In this document: positions 1-7,423 of the stretch, in pieces | Layout: every line of letters starts with the position of its first letter | Position numbering within the stretch: position 1 is the first letter of the stretch | From: Caulobacteraceae bacterium | GTDB lineage: Bacteria > Pseudomonadota > Alphaproteobacteria > Caulobacterales > Caulobacteraceae | Assembly: GCA_028291305.1 (NCBI GenBank) | Contig: JAQGII010000323.1 | Location: 1-18,501, forward strand | Length of the DNA: 18,501 nt | Direction: 5' to 3' | Position numbers and translations under genes: made by a program | The notes under the pieces: model-generated | Told to the model about the DNA's origin: nothing | Databases searched by the model: none | What the model saw: only the letters and a program-made list of their open reading frames with translations

Positions 1-303
1 CATGCCCGAGCCGCACATCTTGTTGACCGTGGTCGCCTGCACGTCCAGCGGCAGGCCGGCGCCGAGGGCCGCCTGGCGGGCCGGGGCCTGGCCGAGCCCG
101 GCCGACAGCACGCAGCCCATCACGATCTGCTCGACCATGCCGGGATCGACGCCCGACCGCTCTACCGCCGCCTTGACCGCCGTGGCGCCCAGCTCGGTGG
201 CCTTGACGCCGGACAGCGCGCCCTGGAAGCCGCCCATCGGCGTGCGGGCGAAGGAGGCGATGACGACGGCGTCGTCGGCGGGTTGGGACATTGGGACACT
301 CAT
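1..303 (-). CDS. Acetyl-CoA acetyltransferase (thiolase), N-terminal part, cut by left edge
   Basis: The visible 101 residues are the start of a thiolase II-type enzyme, which cleaves 3-ketoacyl-CoA with CoA or runs the reverse condensation in the cytoplasm. The frame contains the early motif [19 protein letters not shown] and, at the edge, NKMCGSGM, in which Cys97 is the acyl-accepting nucleophile of the family. The ATG at 303 is preceded by a GAGGG element at suitable spacing; a second ATG at 291 is possible. It lies 17 bases after the MFS gene on the same strand, so the two are probably co-transcribed. As the last visible gene of the leftward arm it could provide the terminal chain-shortening step for the acyl-CoA made by the neighbouring ligase and MaoC-like proteins. 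Family assignment is secure; the substrate is unknown, and the C-terminal active-site His and Cys lie outside the window. Confidence 0.93.
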   Translation of the reverse strand, partial: MSVPMSQPADDAVVIASFARTPMGGFQGALSGVKATELGATAVKAAVERSGVDPGMVEQIVMGCVLSAGLGQAPARQAALGAGLPLDVQATTVNKMCGSGM

Positions 304-320
304 CGTTGCACCCTCAGATA

Positions 321-1604
321 TTAATCCACCCAGTCCTTCTCAATGGTCCGCGACGCCAGGAGCAGGAACAGTATGGCCAGGAGATAGAGGCTCAGCCCCG
401 ACAGGATCGAATAGCGCAGCGCCTCCGCGCCGAACCGCCGGGTGAGGACGTCGGACAGGAAGCCGAACAGCAGGGTCCCGCTGCCGATGCCGATCAGGTT
501 GTTGATGAACAGGAAGGCGGAGGACGCCGTGCTGCGCATGCGCGCCGGCGCCAGGTGCTGCACGGCGGTGATCACTGGGCCCAGCCACATCAGTCCCAAC
601 GCCTGGGGGATCAGGAACAGGAAGAAGCCGGCCATGGGCGAGGGCGCCATCCCGCCGGCGACGGCCAGAGGGATGGTCAAGGCGAAGGCGACGGCGGGGA
701 TCAGGGGATAGGCCTTGCGGCTGCGCATGCTGAGGCGGTCGGCCAGCCAGCCGCCGGCCCAGACCCCGGCCAGGCCGCCGATCAGCAGGATGGCGCCGAA
801 GTAGAACGACACCTGCGGCAGGGTGAGGTGGAAGCTGCGCAGGAAGAACGACGGCAGCCAGAACATCAGGCCGTAGGACACCGTCGACGAGGATGCCGCC
901 CCCAGCGACAGCAGCCAGAAGCTCGGGGTCCGCGCCAGTCTCGTTAGGGCCGCGCCCATCGGCACCGGGACGTCGGCCTTGAGGCGCTGCGGCTCTTTGA
1001 CGGTCAGGCGGAAGAGGGGGGCGAGCAGCACGCCGGCCAAGCCGACTGTGATGAAGGCGGCCCGCCAGTTGACATGGCTGGCGATCAGCCCGCCGAACAG
1101 CACGCCCATCGCGCTGCCCAGAGGGATGCCGAAGGAGTAGATGGCCAGGGCGCGGGCGCGGGCGCGCGGCGGGAACAGGTCGCTGATCAGCGAATAGGCC
1201 GGGGCGACCCCGCCGGCCTCGCCGAAGCCGACGCCCATGCGGCAGAGGAACAGCTGGGTGAACGAGCCGGCCAGGCCGCAGGCCGCCGAGAACCCGCTCC
1301 ACAGGGTCAGGGCCAGGGTCATGATCCAGGTGCGGCTCCAGCGGTCCGCCAGCCAGCCGATCGGGATGCCCAGGCCGGTGTAGAACAGGGCGAAGGCGAG
1401 GCCGCCCATCAGCCCCAACTGGGTGTCGCTCAGATGTAGCTCCGCCTTGATCGCCGGGGCCAGCACCCCGAGGATCTGCCGGTCGATGAAGTTGAAGGTG
1501 TAGACCAGCACCAGCAGGACCAGGACATAGGCCCGGTATCGGGCGCCGGTTTGGGGACGGCCGGCATCGAGGACTTCTGGCGCGAGCACGGAGGATCCGA
1601 TCAC
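321..1604 (-). CDS. MFS transporter, spinster-like family
   Basis: This is a 427-residue major facilitator superfamily protein with about 12 hydrophobic segments. The N-terminal helix motif [17 protein letters not shown] and the loop GWLADRWSR, followed by [11 protein letters not shown], are typical of the spinster-like group common in Caulobacterales and sphingomonads, often found beside TonB receptors and catabolic genes. It probably moves an organic acid or a hydrolysis product across the inner membrane; direction and substrate cannot be read from sequence. The start is uncertain. The longest frame begins with GTG at 1604 with no Shine-Dalgarno, immediately after the T-tract of an intrinsic terminator; another GTG lies at 1589. 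No ATG precedes the first membrane segment. The gene follows the receptor stop by 46 bases and precedes the thiolase by 17, so it is either expressed by terminator read-through or from its own promoter. Confidence 0.9.
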   Translation of the reverse strand: MIGSSVLAPEVLDAGRPQTGARYRAYVLVLLVLVYTFNFIDRQILGVLAPAIKAELHLSDTQLGLMGGLAFALFYTGLGIPIGWLADRWSRTWIMTLALTLWSGFSAACGLAGSFTQLFLCRMGVGFGEAGGVAPAYSLISDLFPPRARARALAIYSFGIPLGSAMGVLFGGLIASHVNWRAAFITVGLAGVLLAPLFRLTVKEPQRLKADVPVPMGAALTRLARTPSFWLLSLGAASSSTVSYGLMFWLPSFFLRSFHLTLPQVSFYFGAILLIGGLAGVWAGGWLADRLSMRSRKAYPLIPAVAFALTIPLAVAGGMAPSPMAGFFLFLIPQALGLMWLGPVITAVQHLAPARMRSTASSAFLFINNLIGIGSGTLLFGFLSDVLTRRFGAEALRYSILSGLSLYLLAILFLLLASRTIEKDWVD

Positions 1605-1607
1605 GGG

Positions 1608-1642
1608 AAAAAGGCCGGGGCGGCCGGCGCGGCCGCCCCGGC
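1608..1642 (-). terminator. Strong Rho-independent terminator between receptor and MFS genes
   Basis: Read on the minus strand, a perfect 12-bp stem (arms GCCGGGGCGGCC and GGCCGCCCCGGC, at 1631-1642 and 1614-1625) encloses a 5-base loop and is followed by C and five T (1612-1608). It begins nine bases past the TGA of the TonB receptor gene and ends four bases before the GTG of the MFS gene. The geometry is that of a classic intrinsic terminator. It should lower transcription of the MFS and thiolase genes relative to the receptor, unless these have their own promoter. Confidence 0.85.
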
Positions 1643-1650
1643 GGGGGACA

Positions 1651-3891
1651 TCAGAAGAATTTGGCGGCGAGGGAGACCGTCACGGTCCTCGGCGCGCCAT
1701 AGAAGGCGTCGATCGAGTTGGCGAAGGTGGCGCCCGGGAAGGTGTAGCCGCCGATCTTGTAGCGCTGGTCGCCCAGGTTCTTGCCGTGCAGGCCGGCCTG
1801 GTAGCGCCCGCTGGCCGAGGTCCACACCAGGTCCACGTCGTAGAGCCAGTAGGCGGGCTGGTCGATCAGGGGCGTGGCGGTCTCGAACTGCTGGGTGAAG
1901 CTGCGGTAGGACGCCAAGGGCGTCAGCTCCAGCTTGCCGTTGCCGCCGAAGTCGTGGCTCCAGGTGGCCGACAGCGACCCGGTCCAGGTCGGAGTGTTCT
2001 GCAGCTTGCGCTGGCCGGACACGTCGGTCAGGCCCGCGCCCGGGATGAAGGCGATATATTTGTCGAACTTGGTGTCGATGTAGCTCACCGCCGTGTGCAC
2101 CGAGAAGTCGGAGGAGATCCGTCCGGTGCCCTCGAACTCGGCCCCGCGCAGCGTGCTGGCGCCGACGTTGTCGACGACGCTGGCGATGCCGCCGGTGGTG
2201 TTCGGGTACTGGGTGGTGATCTGCTGGTTCTTGTATTGGGAATCGAACAGGGCCGCGGCGAAGTTGCCGTGGCCGTTCCACAGGTTGCCCTTCAGGCCGA
2301 CCTCGTAGGAGTCCACCGTCTCGGGATTGTAGCCCTTGACCGTGGCGGGATAGGCCAGGGCGTCGCCGCGCATGTCGAAGCCGCCGGATTTGAAGCCCTG
2401 GCTGTAGGAGGCATAGGTCGTCAGGTCCGAGCTCAGCTTGTAGCTCAGGCTGACGCGGGGCGTGAACTTGGTGAAGACCTTGCTGTTGGTATAGTCCGTG
2501 TTCGGCGCGCCGAACTTGATCGCGGCGGTATTGCCGAAGAACGGGCTGCGGCTGCCCAGGTAGGCCTGGCGCAGGACGTGGCCGGTCTTGTCGTCCTCGG
2601 TGTAGCGGCCGCCCACCGAGGCCTGGAAGCGGTCGCTGAAGTCGTAACTGGCGTCGACATAGGCCGCATAGCTGCGGGTGTTGACGTAGCCGCCGTCGAA
2701 GATGGTGAAGCCCGTCGTCGGCGAGCCGTTCAGCAGCACCGTGTCGAAGGCGCCCGAGGCCTGGCCGTCGAAGTAGAACAGGCCGGCCACGCCATGCAGC
2801 TTGTTGGCGTTGAACAGCAGCTGCAGCTCCTCGGTGAACTGGTGGTCGCGGTAGGAGGCGGGGATGTCGAGGAAGGGCTGCGGCGTCTCGTCGAAGTCGA
2901 TGTTGCCGTCGGTGCGGCCGCTGCGATAGGCGGTGATCGACTTGAAGGTGTAGTTGGGGTTCAGCGTCCACTGGCCGAGGAGAGAGACGCCGCCCGCCTT
3001 GACGGTGTTCTTGTCGCCCGCGCCGGCAAGGGTGTCGTAGACGCCGGGCAGGACGCCGTAGGTAATGCCGGCCGTGGTCGTATAGGGCGCTTCGCGGTGG
3101 CCGTGGCGGGCGTTGGAGTCGTCGTTCACCTGGTCGCCCGACAGGCGGAACAACAGCTCGCTGTTGGGAATCCACTCGATGCTGGCCCGGGCGGCCAGCA
3201 GGTTCTTGTTGTAGGTCTGGGCGCCGGTCGTCAGGTTCTTGCCGTAGCCGTCGTGGTCGTACTTGGCGATGGCCGCGGAGACCGCAAACTGCGAGCCGAG
3301 CGGCGTCTTGCCGGCGATGATTTCGTCATGCTCGTTGTAGGAGCCGAACTGGCCCTTGAGGTCCAGCTCGGGGGTCGATCCGATGCGGGCGGTCACGTAC
3401 TTGATCGCCCCGCCGACCGTGTTGCGGCCATAGAGGGTGCCTTGCGGGCCGCGCAGCACTTCGATGCGCTGCACGTCGAACACGTCCAGCACCGCCGCCT
3501 GCGGGCGGGCGATGTAGACGTCGTCGACGTAGAGGCCGACGCCGGGCTCGAAGCCCCACAGGGGGTCCTGCTGGCCGACGCCGCGGATGAAGGCGATCAG
3601 GGTGGAGTTGGTGCCGCGCGCCGGGTTGATGGTCAGCGAGGGAGTGGTCTTCTGCAGGTCGGTCACGTCCCTGACGCCGGTCGCCTCCAGCCGGGCCGCC
3701 GTGAACGCGCTGACGGCGACGGGCACGTCCTTCAGGGTCTCCTCGCGCCGGCGGGCGGTGACGACCACCTCGTCGACATTGGCCGGGGCGGCCCCCGGGG
3801 GGGCGGCGGGCTGGGCCCAGGCCGGCGCGGCCAGGCCGAGGGCGCTGCCGGCCAGCAAGAAGGCCAGTCTCTTGGAAATCTTCGAATTCAT
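1651..3891 (-). CDS. TonB-dependent outer-membrane receptor
   Basis: This 746-residue protein is an outer-membrane active transporter energised by TonB-ExbBD. Residues 1-26 form a signal peptide with probable cleavage after AWA. A TonB-box-like segment, DEVVVTA, lies at residues 40-46. The plug domain follows, with VPVAVSAF, the IRGVGQQDP segment, GVGLYVDDVYI and IEVLRGPQGTLYGRNTVGGAI. The remainder is a beta-barrel with many aromatic beta-strands, and the protein ends in Phe (AAKFF), as expected for BAM recognition. The start at 3891 is supported by an AGGAGGAGG ribosome site six bases upstream; a longer in-frame extension to 4890 merely runs through the hydrolase gene in another frame. Its ATG overlaps the hydrolase TGA as ATGA. 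The sequence resembles the IPR-type receptors of Caulobacterales and sphingomonads that import bulky organic molecules. Here it probably imports the substrate of the island; the ligand is unknown. Confidence 0.96.
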   Translation of the reverse strand: MNSKISKRLAFLLAGSALGLAAPAWAQPAAPPGAAPANVDEVVVTARRREETLKDVPVAVSAFTAARLEATGVRDVTDLQKTTPSLTINPARGTNSTLIAFIRGVGQQDPLWGFEPGVGLYVDDVYIARPQAAVLDVFDVQRIEVLRGPQGTLYGRNTVGGAIKYVTARIGSTPELDLKGQFGSYNEHDEIIAGKTPLGSQFAVSAAIAKYDHDGYGKNLTTGAQTYNKNLLAARASIEWIPNSELLFRLSGDQVNDDSNARHGHREAPYTTTAGITYGVLPGVYDTLAGAGDKNTVKAGGVSLLGQWTLNPNYTFKSITAYRSGRTDGNIDFDETPQPFLDIPASYRDHQFTEELQLLFNANKLHGVAGLFYFDGQASGAFDTVLLNGSPTTGFTIFDGGYVNTRSYAAYVDASYDFSDRFQASVGGRYTEDDKTGHVLRQAYLGSRSPFFGNTAAIKFGAPNTDYTNSKVFTKFTPRVSLSYKLSSDLTTYASYSQGFKSGGFDMRGDALAYPATVKGYNPETVDSYEVGLKGNLWNGHGNFAAALFDSQYKNQQITTQYPNTTGGIASVVDNVGASTLRGAEFEGTGRISSDFSVHTAVSYIDTKFDKYIAFIPGAGLTDVSGQRKLQNTPTWTGSLSATWSHDFGGNGKLELTPLASYRSFTQQFETATPLIDQPAYWLYDVDLVWTSASGRYQAGLHGKNLGDQRYKIGGYTFPGATFANSIDAFYGAPRTVTVSLAAKFF

Positions 3892-4778
3892 GGTGTTCCT
3901 CCTCCTGGTTTTGACGCCGTCTCGTGTGTCGGCGGCGCCTGTTCGTGGTCGGCGCGGGTCAGCGCGTCGGCGAATTCGATGAGAATCTGATGGAAGCGAT
4001 CGGGCTCCTCGAGGTGGAGCGCATGGCCGGAGTGCTCGAACCTCACCCGGCGCGCCCGGGGCAGGCGCCGCTCGAGGTCTTCGGCGGTTTCGGCGGCGTA
4101 GAACTGGCTGAGGGCGCCGTGCGCGAGCAACACGGGCAGGTCCAGCCCGCTCAGGTCTTCGCGGAAATCCTGGGCGACCAGCGAGCGCCAGAGGTCTGCG
4201 AGCGGGCCCGGCGCGTTGAGCGCCGCCTGGCCGGCCATCCAGGCGATCAGGGGCTCGCGATCCTCCTGGGAGCCTTCGGCGACCAGCCGCTCGGCCATCG
4301 CCCGGGTGAAGCCGGTCCAGTCCGTCGTCATGACGTCGGCCGCCAGCAGCGCCGCGCCGGAGTCGATGCCGCCCTTGAGCCCCAGGCGCCAGGCCCCGTC
4401 GTTGGCCACCTTGGCGCTCATGTCGAGCACGGCGATGCCTGCGACCCGACGGCGCCCCGGCCCCTGCAGCATCTTCCAGATGGCCATCGCGCCCAGGGAC
4501 CATCCGACCGCCAGGACCTCCCGCAGGTCGAGGGCTTCCATGAAGGCCTCCAGGTCGGCGGCAAGCTGATCGACGGTCAGGACCGCCGATCCGATCGGGC
4601 TGGCGCCGTGGCCGCGCAGATCGGGGGTGATGACCCTGAAGCGCTGCGCGAGGGCGCGTCGTTGAGGTTCGAAGAAGTCGCTGTTGGCGCCCCAGCCGTG
4701 AATCAGGAGCAGAGCGGGGCCCGCGCCCGCCTCCTGGTACCCGAGCCGACTCATGTCCCGGAGGACCAGCTGCGCCAT
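3888..4778 (-). CDS. Alpha/beta hydrolase
   Basis: A 296-residue alpha/beta hydrolase fold protein, first gene of the leftward operon. The oxyanion-hole motif HGWG is at residues 27-30, DLRGHG at 53-58, the nucleophile elbow GWSLG with Ser94, and the catalytic His252 within HSGHALHLEEP. The usual acid position after strand 7 (HGxxD) reads HGALSQFY, so Ser224 stands where Asp is expected. Asp119, after strand 6 in AVLDMS, is a candidate replacement acid, as known for some members of this fold. No signal peptide is visible, so it is probably cytoplasmic. It may hydrolyse an ester, lactone or C-C bond of the imported substrate. The gene shares an ATGA overlap with the receptor gene downstream, and a sigma-70-like promoter is present about 90 bases upstream. 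The ATG at 4778 has only a weak ribosome site (GGGGGAAAC). Confidence 0.92.
   Translation of the reverse strand: MAQLVLRDMSRLGYQEAGAGPALLLIHGWGANSDFFEPQRRALAQRFRVITPDLRGHGASPIGSAVLTVDQLAADLEAFMEALDLREVLAVGWSLGAMAIWKMLQGPGRRRVAGIAVLDMSAKVANDGAWRLGLKGGIDSGAALLAADVMTTDWTGFTRAMAERLVAEGSQEDREPLIAWMAGQAALNAPGPLADLWRSLVAQDFREDLSGLDLPVLLAHGALSQFYAAETAEDLERRLPRARRVRFEHSGHALHLEEPDRFHQILIEFADALTRADHEQAPPTHETASKPGGGTP
3898..3906 (-). promoter_or_regulatory. Strong ribosome binding site for the TonB receptor
   Basis: The minus strand reads AGGAGGAGG six bases before the ATG at 3891. The site lies inside the 3' end of the hydrolase gene. It fixes the receptor start and should give strong translation independent of the ATGA coupling with the hydrolase. 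Confidence 0.85.
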
Positions 4779-4861
4779 TCCCGTTGTTTCCCCCGAAGGG
4801 CGTTAGGGAGCCCGGTTGACGACCGTGGCCCGCTCCGCTCTTTCGCTCTGTCGCAATTTGG

Positions 4862-4899
4862 ACTTGACGAGTGTACGAAACCTGAATCACTTTTCAAGT
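4862..4899. promoter_or_regulatory. Imperfect 38-bp palindrome, candidate TetR operator
   Basis: The left arm ACTTGACGAGTG (4862-4873) and right arm CACTTTTCAAGT (4888-4899) are inverted repeats matching at 10 of 12 positions around a 14-base centre. The half-site can be written ACTTGANNAGTG. It lies in the spacer between the divergent hydrolase and tetR genes and spans both boxes of the leftward promoter. TetR-family proteins commonly bind palindromes in such spacers, so autoregulation plus control of the leftward operon is the natural reading. Binding itself is inferred. Confidence 0.6.
4870..4897 (-). promoter_or_regulatory. Sigma-70-like promoter of the leftward operon
   Basis: On the minus strand, TTGAAA (4897-4892) and TACACT (4875-4870) are separated by 16 bases, a good match to -35/-10 boxes. 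Transcription would begin near 4863, giving a leader of about 85 bases before the hydrolase ATG. On the opposite strand TTGACG (4864-4869) with ATCACT (4886-4891) is a weaker, fully overlapping candidate for tetR, so the two directions may be mutually exclusive. Confidence 0.5.
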
Positions 4900-4911
4900 T
4901 GGAAAAAGAAG

Positions 4912-5529
4912 ATGAATATCTCGCCGCCCCCAGGATCGCCCAAGACGCCGCGCACCTCGCGCGGCGAACGCACCCGGCGCAAGCTGCTGGATGCGGCCCG
5001 CGCGGAGTTCGGCGAGAAGGGATTCTACGACGCGGCGATCAGCGGCATCACCCAGCGGGCCGGCGTCGCCCTGGGCAGTTTCTACACCTACTTTCATTCC
5101 AAGGAGGAGCTCTACCGGGCGCTGGTCAGCCATATGGGGGAGCTGACCCGTCACTGGCTCGCCGACCACACCGCCGGGATCGACGACCGCCTGCAGGCCG
5201 AACGCATCGGCGTGGAGGCGTTCATCGACTTCGTGCGCGGCCACAAGGACCTCTATCGGATCGTGATGGAGGCCCAGTTCGTCGCCCATGACGCCTACCA
5301 GGGATATTTCCAGGTGTTCGCCGACGATTACCGGCGCAACCTCGCCGCAGCGACGAGTCGGGGCCAGATCCGGCCGGGCGCCGACGAGGAGCGGGCCTGG
5401 GCCCTGATCGGCATGAACGTGTTCCTGGGCCTGCGATACGGCGTCTGGGCGGACGACCGGTCCTCGGCGGAGGTGGCCGCCGCGGTGGCGGACCTCATCG
5501 AACACGGCCTGGCGCCCGGAGCCGACTGA
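4912..5529 (+). CDS. TetR-family transcriptional regulator
   Basis: A 205-residue TetR/AcrR-type repressor. The N-terminal DNA-binding domain covers about residues 18-65: RGERTRRKLLDAARAEFGEKGF, then the helix-turn-helix ITQRAGVALGSFYTYFHSKEELY. The C-terminal helical ligand domain is not diagnostic. The ATG at 4912 is chosen because a purine-rich GGAAAAAGAAG precedes it and the upstream in-frame ATG at 4816 would place the promoter and palindrome inside the coding sequence. It is divergent from the hydrolase gene and its TGA overlaps the ATG of the acyl-CoA synthetase gene (TGATG), so it is expressed with the ligase and MaoC-like genes. It probably represses both arms until a substrate or its acyl-CoA binds; the ligand is unknown. 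Confidence 0.93.
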   Translation: MNISPPPGSPKTPRTSRGERTRRKLLDAARAEFGEKGFYDAAISGITQRAGVALGSFYTYFHSKEELYRALVSHMGELTRHWLADHTAGIDDRLQAERIGVEAFIDFVRGHKDLYRIVMEAQFVAHDAYQGYFQVFADDYRRNLAAATSRGQIRPGADEERAWALIGMNVFLGLRYGVWADDRSSAEVAAAVADLIEHGLAPGAD

Positions 5530-7034
5530 TGCGCAGCCTGCCCGATCTTCTTGCCAAGCGGGCGGACATCTCGCCGGAGGCGACGGCCTTCAGGTCGAAC
5601 GCCATCGGCCAAAGGGTGAGCTACCGGGCCCTCGACGCGGCCGCGGGCCGGGCGGCGGCGTTGATGCGTCGAGCCGGGGTCCAGGCGGGCGACCGGGTGG
5701 CGGTCCTGTGCCGCAACCGCGTCGAGTTCTTCGAGATTCTGTTCGGCTGCGCCAGGATCGGGGCCATTCTGGCCCCGTTGAATTGGCGGATGCCGGCCGA
5801 AGAGCTCGGTCCGTTGCTGGACCTGACCAAGCCGCGCCTGATCCTGTTCGGCCGCGAGGACCGCGAGGCCGCCGAGGCCGTCGCCGGCGGGATCCGGGCG
5901 ATCGGATTGGACGATCCGGGGCCGCAGGGCTACGCCGCCCTGGGCGCGACCGCGGAACCCCTGGCCGACCGCCGTGACTGGCCGGTCGACGAGGTCTGGT
6001 ATCTGCTGTTCACGTCCGGAACGACAGGGCGGCCGAAGGCGGTGATCAACACCTATGGCATGGCCATGGTCAATGCGGTCAACATCGGGTCCGGCATCGG
6101 CCTGACGGCGGCGGACCGCACCGTCAGCTTCCTGCCGCTGTTCCATGCCGGCGGCATCGGCCTGCATGTACTCCCCACCCTGTTCGCCGGCGGCGAGGTG
6201 ACGATGCTGCCCGGCTTCGACGCCGACGCCCTGATCGGGCTGATCCGCGCAAAGCAACTCGACACCGTGTTCGCCGTTCCGGCCATCTACCTGCAGCTGA
6301 GCCTGCACCCGCAGTTCGACAGCCTGGACCTGTCGGGCGTCCGTCACTGGGGATGCGGCGGCGCGCCCTTGGCGGACGCGCTGCTCGCCCGCTTCGTCGA
6401 ACGGGGGGCCGTCGTCTGCAACGGCATGGGCATGACCGAAACCGGCCCGACCATGTTCCTGATGGACCGCGCCAGGGTGCTGGACAAGGTCGGGTCGGTC
6501 GGCAAACCTCAGATGCTCGCCCAGGCCCGGGTCGTCGGTCCCGACGGTCGCGACGTCCCCAGGGGCGCGGTCGGCGAGCTGTGGTTCGCCGGGCCGGGGA
6601 TCACGCCCGGCTATTGGGCCGACCCCGGCGCCACTGCGGCGGCCTTCAGCGCCTGCGGCTGGCTGAAGAGCGGCGATCTGGGCCGGCAGGACGAAGACGG
6701 CTACTTCTTCGTCGTCGGCCGGTTCAAGGAGATGTTCATTTCCGGCGGCGAGAACGTCTACCCGGCCGAGGCGGAAAACGTGCTGACCGGCCATCCCCAG
6801 ATCACCGACGCCGCCGTCATCGGCGTGGCCGACGAGCGCTGGGGCGAGGTCGGCCGGGCCTATGTCACCCTGCGCCACGGCTCCGCCCCCTCCTGCGCGG
6901 ATCTGGAGAGTTGGTGCCGGCTGCGCCTGGCCGCCTACAAGGTGCCCAAGACCTTCCTGTTCGTGACCGACCTGCCGCGCAACGCTCTGGGCAAGGTGCT
7001 AAAGCACCGCCTTGCCGAACTGGACCTCCAATGA
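5529..7034 (+). CDS. Acyl-CoA synthetase (AMP-forming, class I adenylate-forming enzyme)
   Basis: A 501-residue ANL-superfamily ligase that activates a carboxylic acid with ATP and joins it to CoA. The P-loop-like core FTSGTTGRPKAV is at residues 161-172. The mid-region motif GMGMTETGP is present, followed by GELWFAGPGITPGYW, then the hinge region GWLKSGDLG and GYFFVVGRFKEMFISGGENVYPAEAE. The C-terminal catalytic lysine is Lys489 in NALGKVLKHRL. Length and all core motifs are intact. It is coupled to tetR by TGATG and to the following MaoC-like gene by ATGA. Its position suggests it activates the acid released by the divergent hydrolase. The acyl pocket does not reveal the substrate; medium-chain, aromatic or terpenoid acids are all possible. 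Confidence 0.94.
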   Translation: MRSLPDLLAKRADISPEATAFRSNAIGQRVSYRALDAAAGRAAALMRRAGVQAGDRVAVLCRNRVEFFEILFGCARIGAILAPLNWRMPAEELGPLLDLTKPRLILFGREDREAAEAVAGGIRAIGLDDPGPQGYAALGATAEPLADRRDWPVDEVWYLLFTSGTTGRPKAVINTYGMAMVNAVNIGSGIGLTAADRTVSFLPLFHAGGIGLHVLPTLFAGGEVTMLPGFDADALIGLIRAKQLDTVFAVPAIYLQLSLHPQFDSLDLSGVRHWGCGGAPLADALLARFVERGAVVCNGMGMTETGPTMFLMDRARVLDKVGSVGKPQMLAQARVVGPDGRDVPRGAVGELWFAGPGITPGYWADPGATAAAFSACGWLKSGDLGRQDEDGYFFVVGRFKEMFISGGENVYPAEAENVLTGHPQITDAAVIGVADERWGEVGRAYVTLRHGSAPSCADLESWCRLRLAAYKVPKTFLFVTDLPRNALGKVLKHRLAELDLQ

Positions 7035-7423
7035 CGGCCGCTGCCGCGGCCCGGCTGGAGCGGGTGCTGACCCAGGCCGAGTTCGACCGCTTCGCGCGTA
7101 TCTCCGGCGATTTCAACCCGATCCACGTCGACGCCGGCTTCGCCGCCCGGACCCGTTTCGGCCGGCCCGTCGCGCACGGCCTGTTGCTGATCTCCATCCT
7201 GAGCGGGCTGGCCCAGACCCTGCGGCCTGGCTGGCGCCTGCGCGACCAGGCGATCCGCTTCCCCGCCCCGACCTACGCCGGCGAGCCGATGGTGTTCGAG
7301 GTCGTCGCCGTCGCCGGGGCGCTTCACGAAGCGCGCTATGCCTGCCGCGTCGGCCGCGCCGACGGGTCGGCGACCACCTGCGACGGGGTCATCGCCCTGG
7401 GCGCTCCGGACACCGGCGCATGA
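7031..7423 (+). CDS. MaoC-like hotdog-fold enoyl-CoA hydratase subunit (catalytic type)
   Basis: A 130-residue single-hotdog protein. The hydratase-2 signature SGDFNPIHVDAGFAARTRFG lies at residues 25-44, with Asp27 and His32 as the expected catalytic pair, followed by PVAHG. This supports addition of water across a trans-2-enoyl-CoA. The region after HG (LLLISILSGLAQTLRPG) lacks the QLPGxGxxYLxQ element of PhaJ-type enzymes, which instead occurs in the next gene. Start ATG 7031 overlaps the ligase stop, and its own TGA overlaps the next ATG, so three proteins are translationally linked. Many such single-domain MaoC proteins work as dimers; here a heteromer with the next gene product is likely. 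The substrate is unknown. Confidence 0.88.
   Translation: MTAAAAARLERVLTQAEFDRFARISGDFNPIHVDAGFAARTRFGRPVAHGLLLISILSGLAQTLRPGWRLRDQAIRFPAPTYAGEPMVFEVVAVAGALHEARYACRVGRADGSATTCDGVIALGAPDTGA

Noticed and set aside
1786..3990. 734-codon plus-strand frame antisense to the TonB receptor
   Set aside because: Low-complexity Val/Gly/Ala-rich translation without family motifs; the minus strand encodes a complete receptor with signal peptide and ribosome site.
3892..4890. N-terminal extension of the receptor frame to about 1079 residues
   Set aside because: The extension is the hydrolase gene read in another frame; AGGAGGAGG and a signal peptide place the start at 3891.
4816..4911. Longer TetR start at 4816
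   Set aside because: It would put the divergent promoter and palindrome within coding sequence; a better-placed ribosome site precedes 4912.
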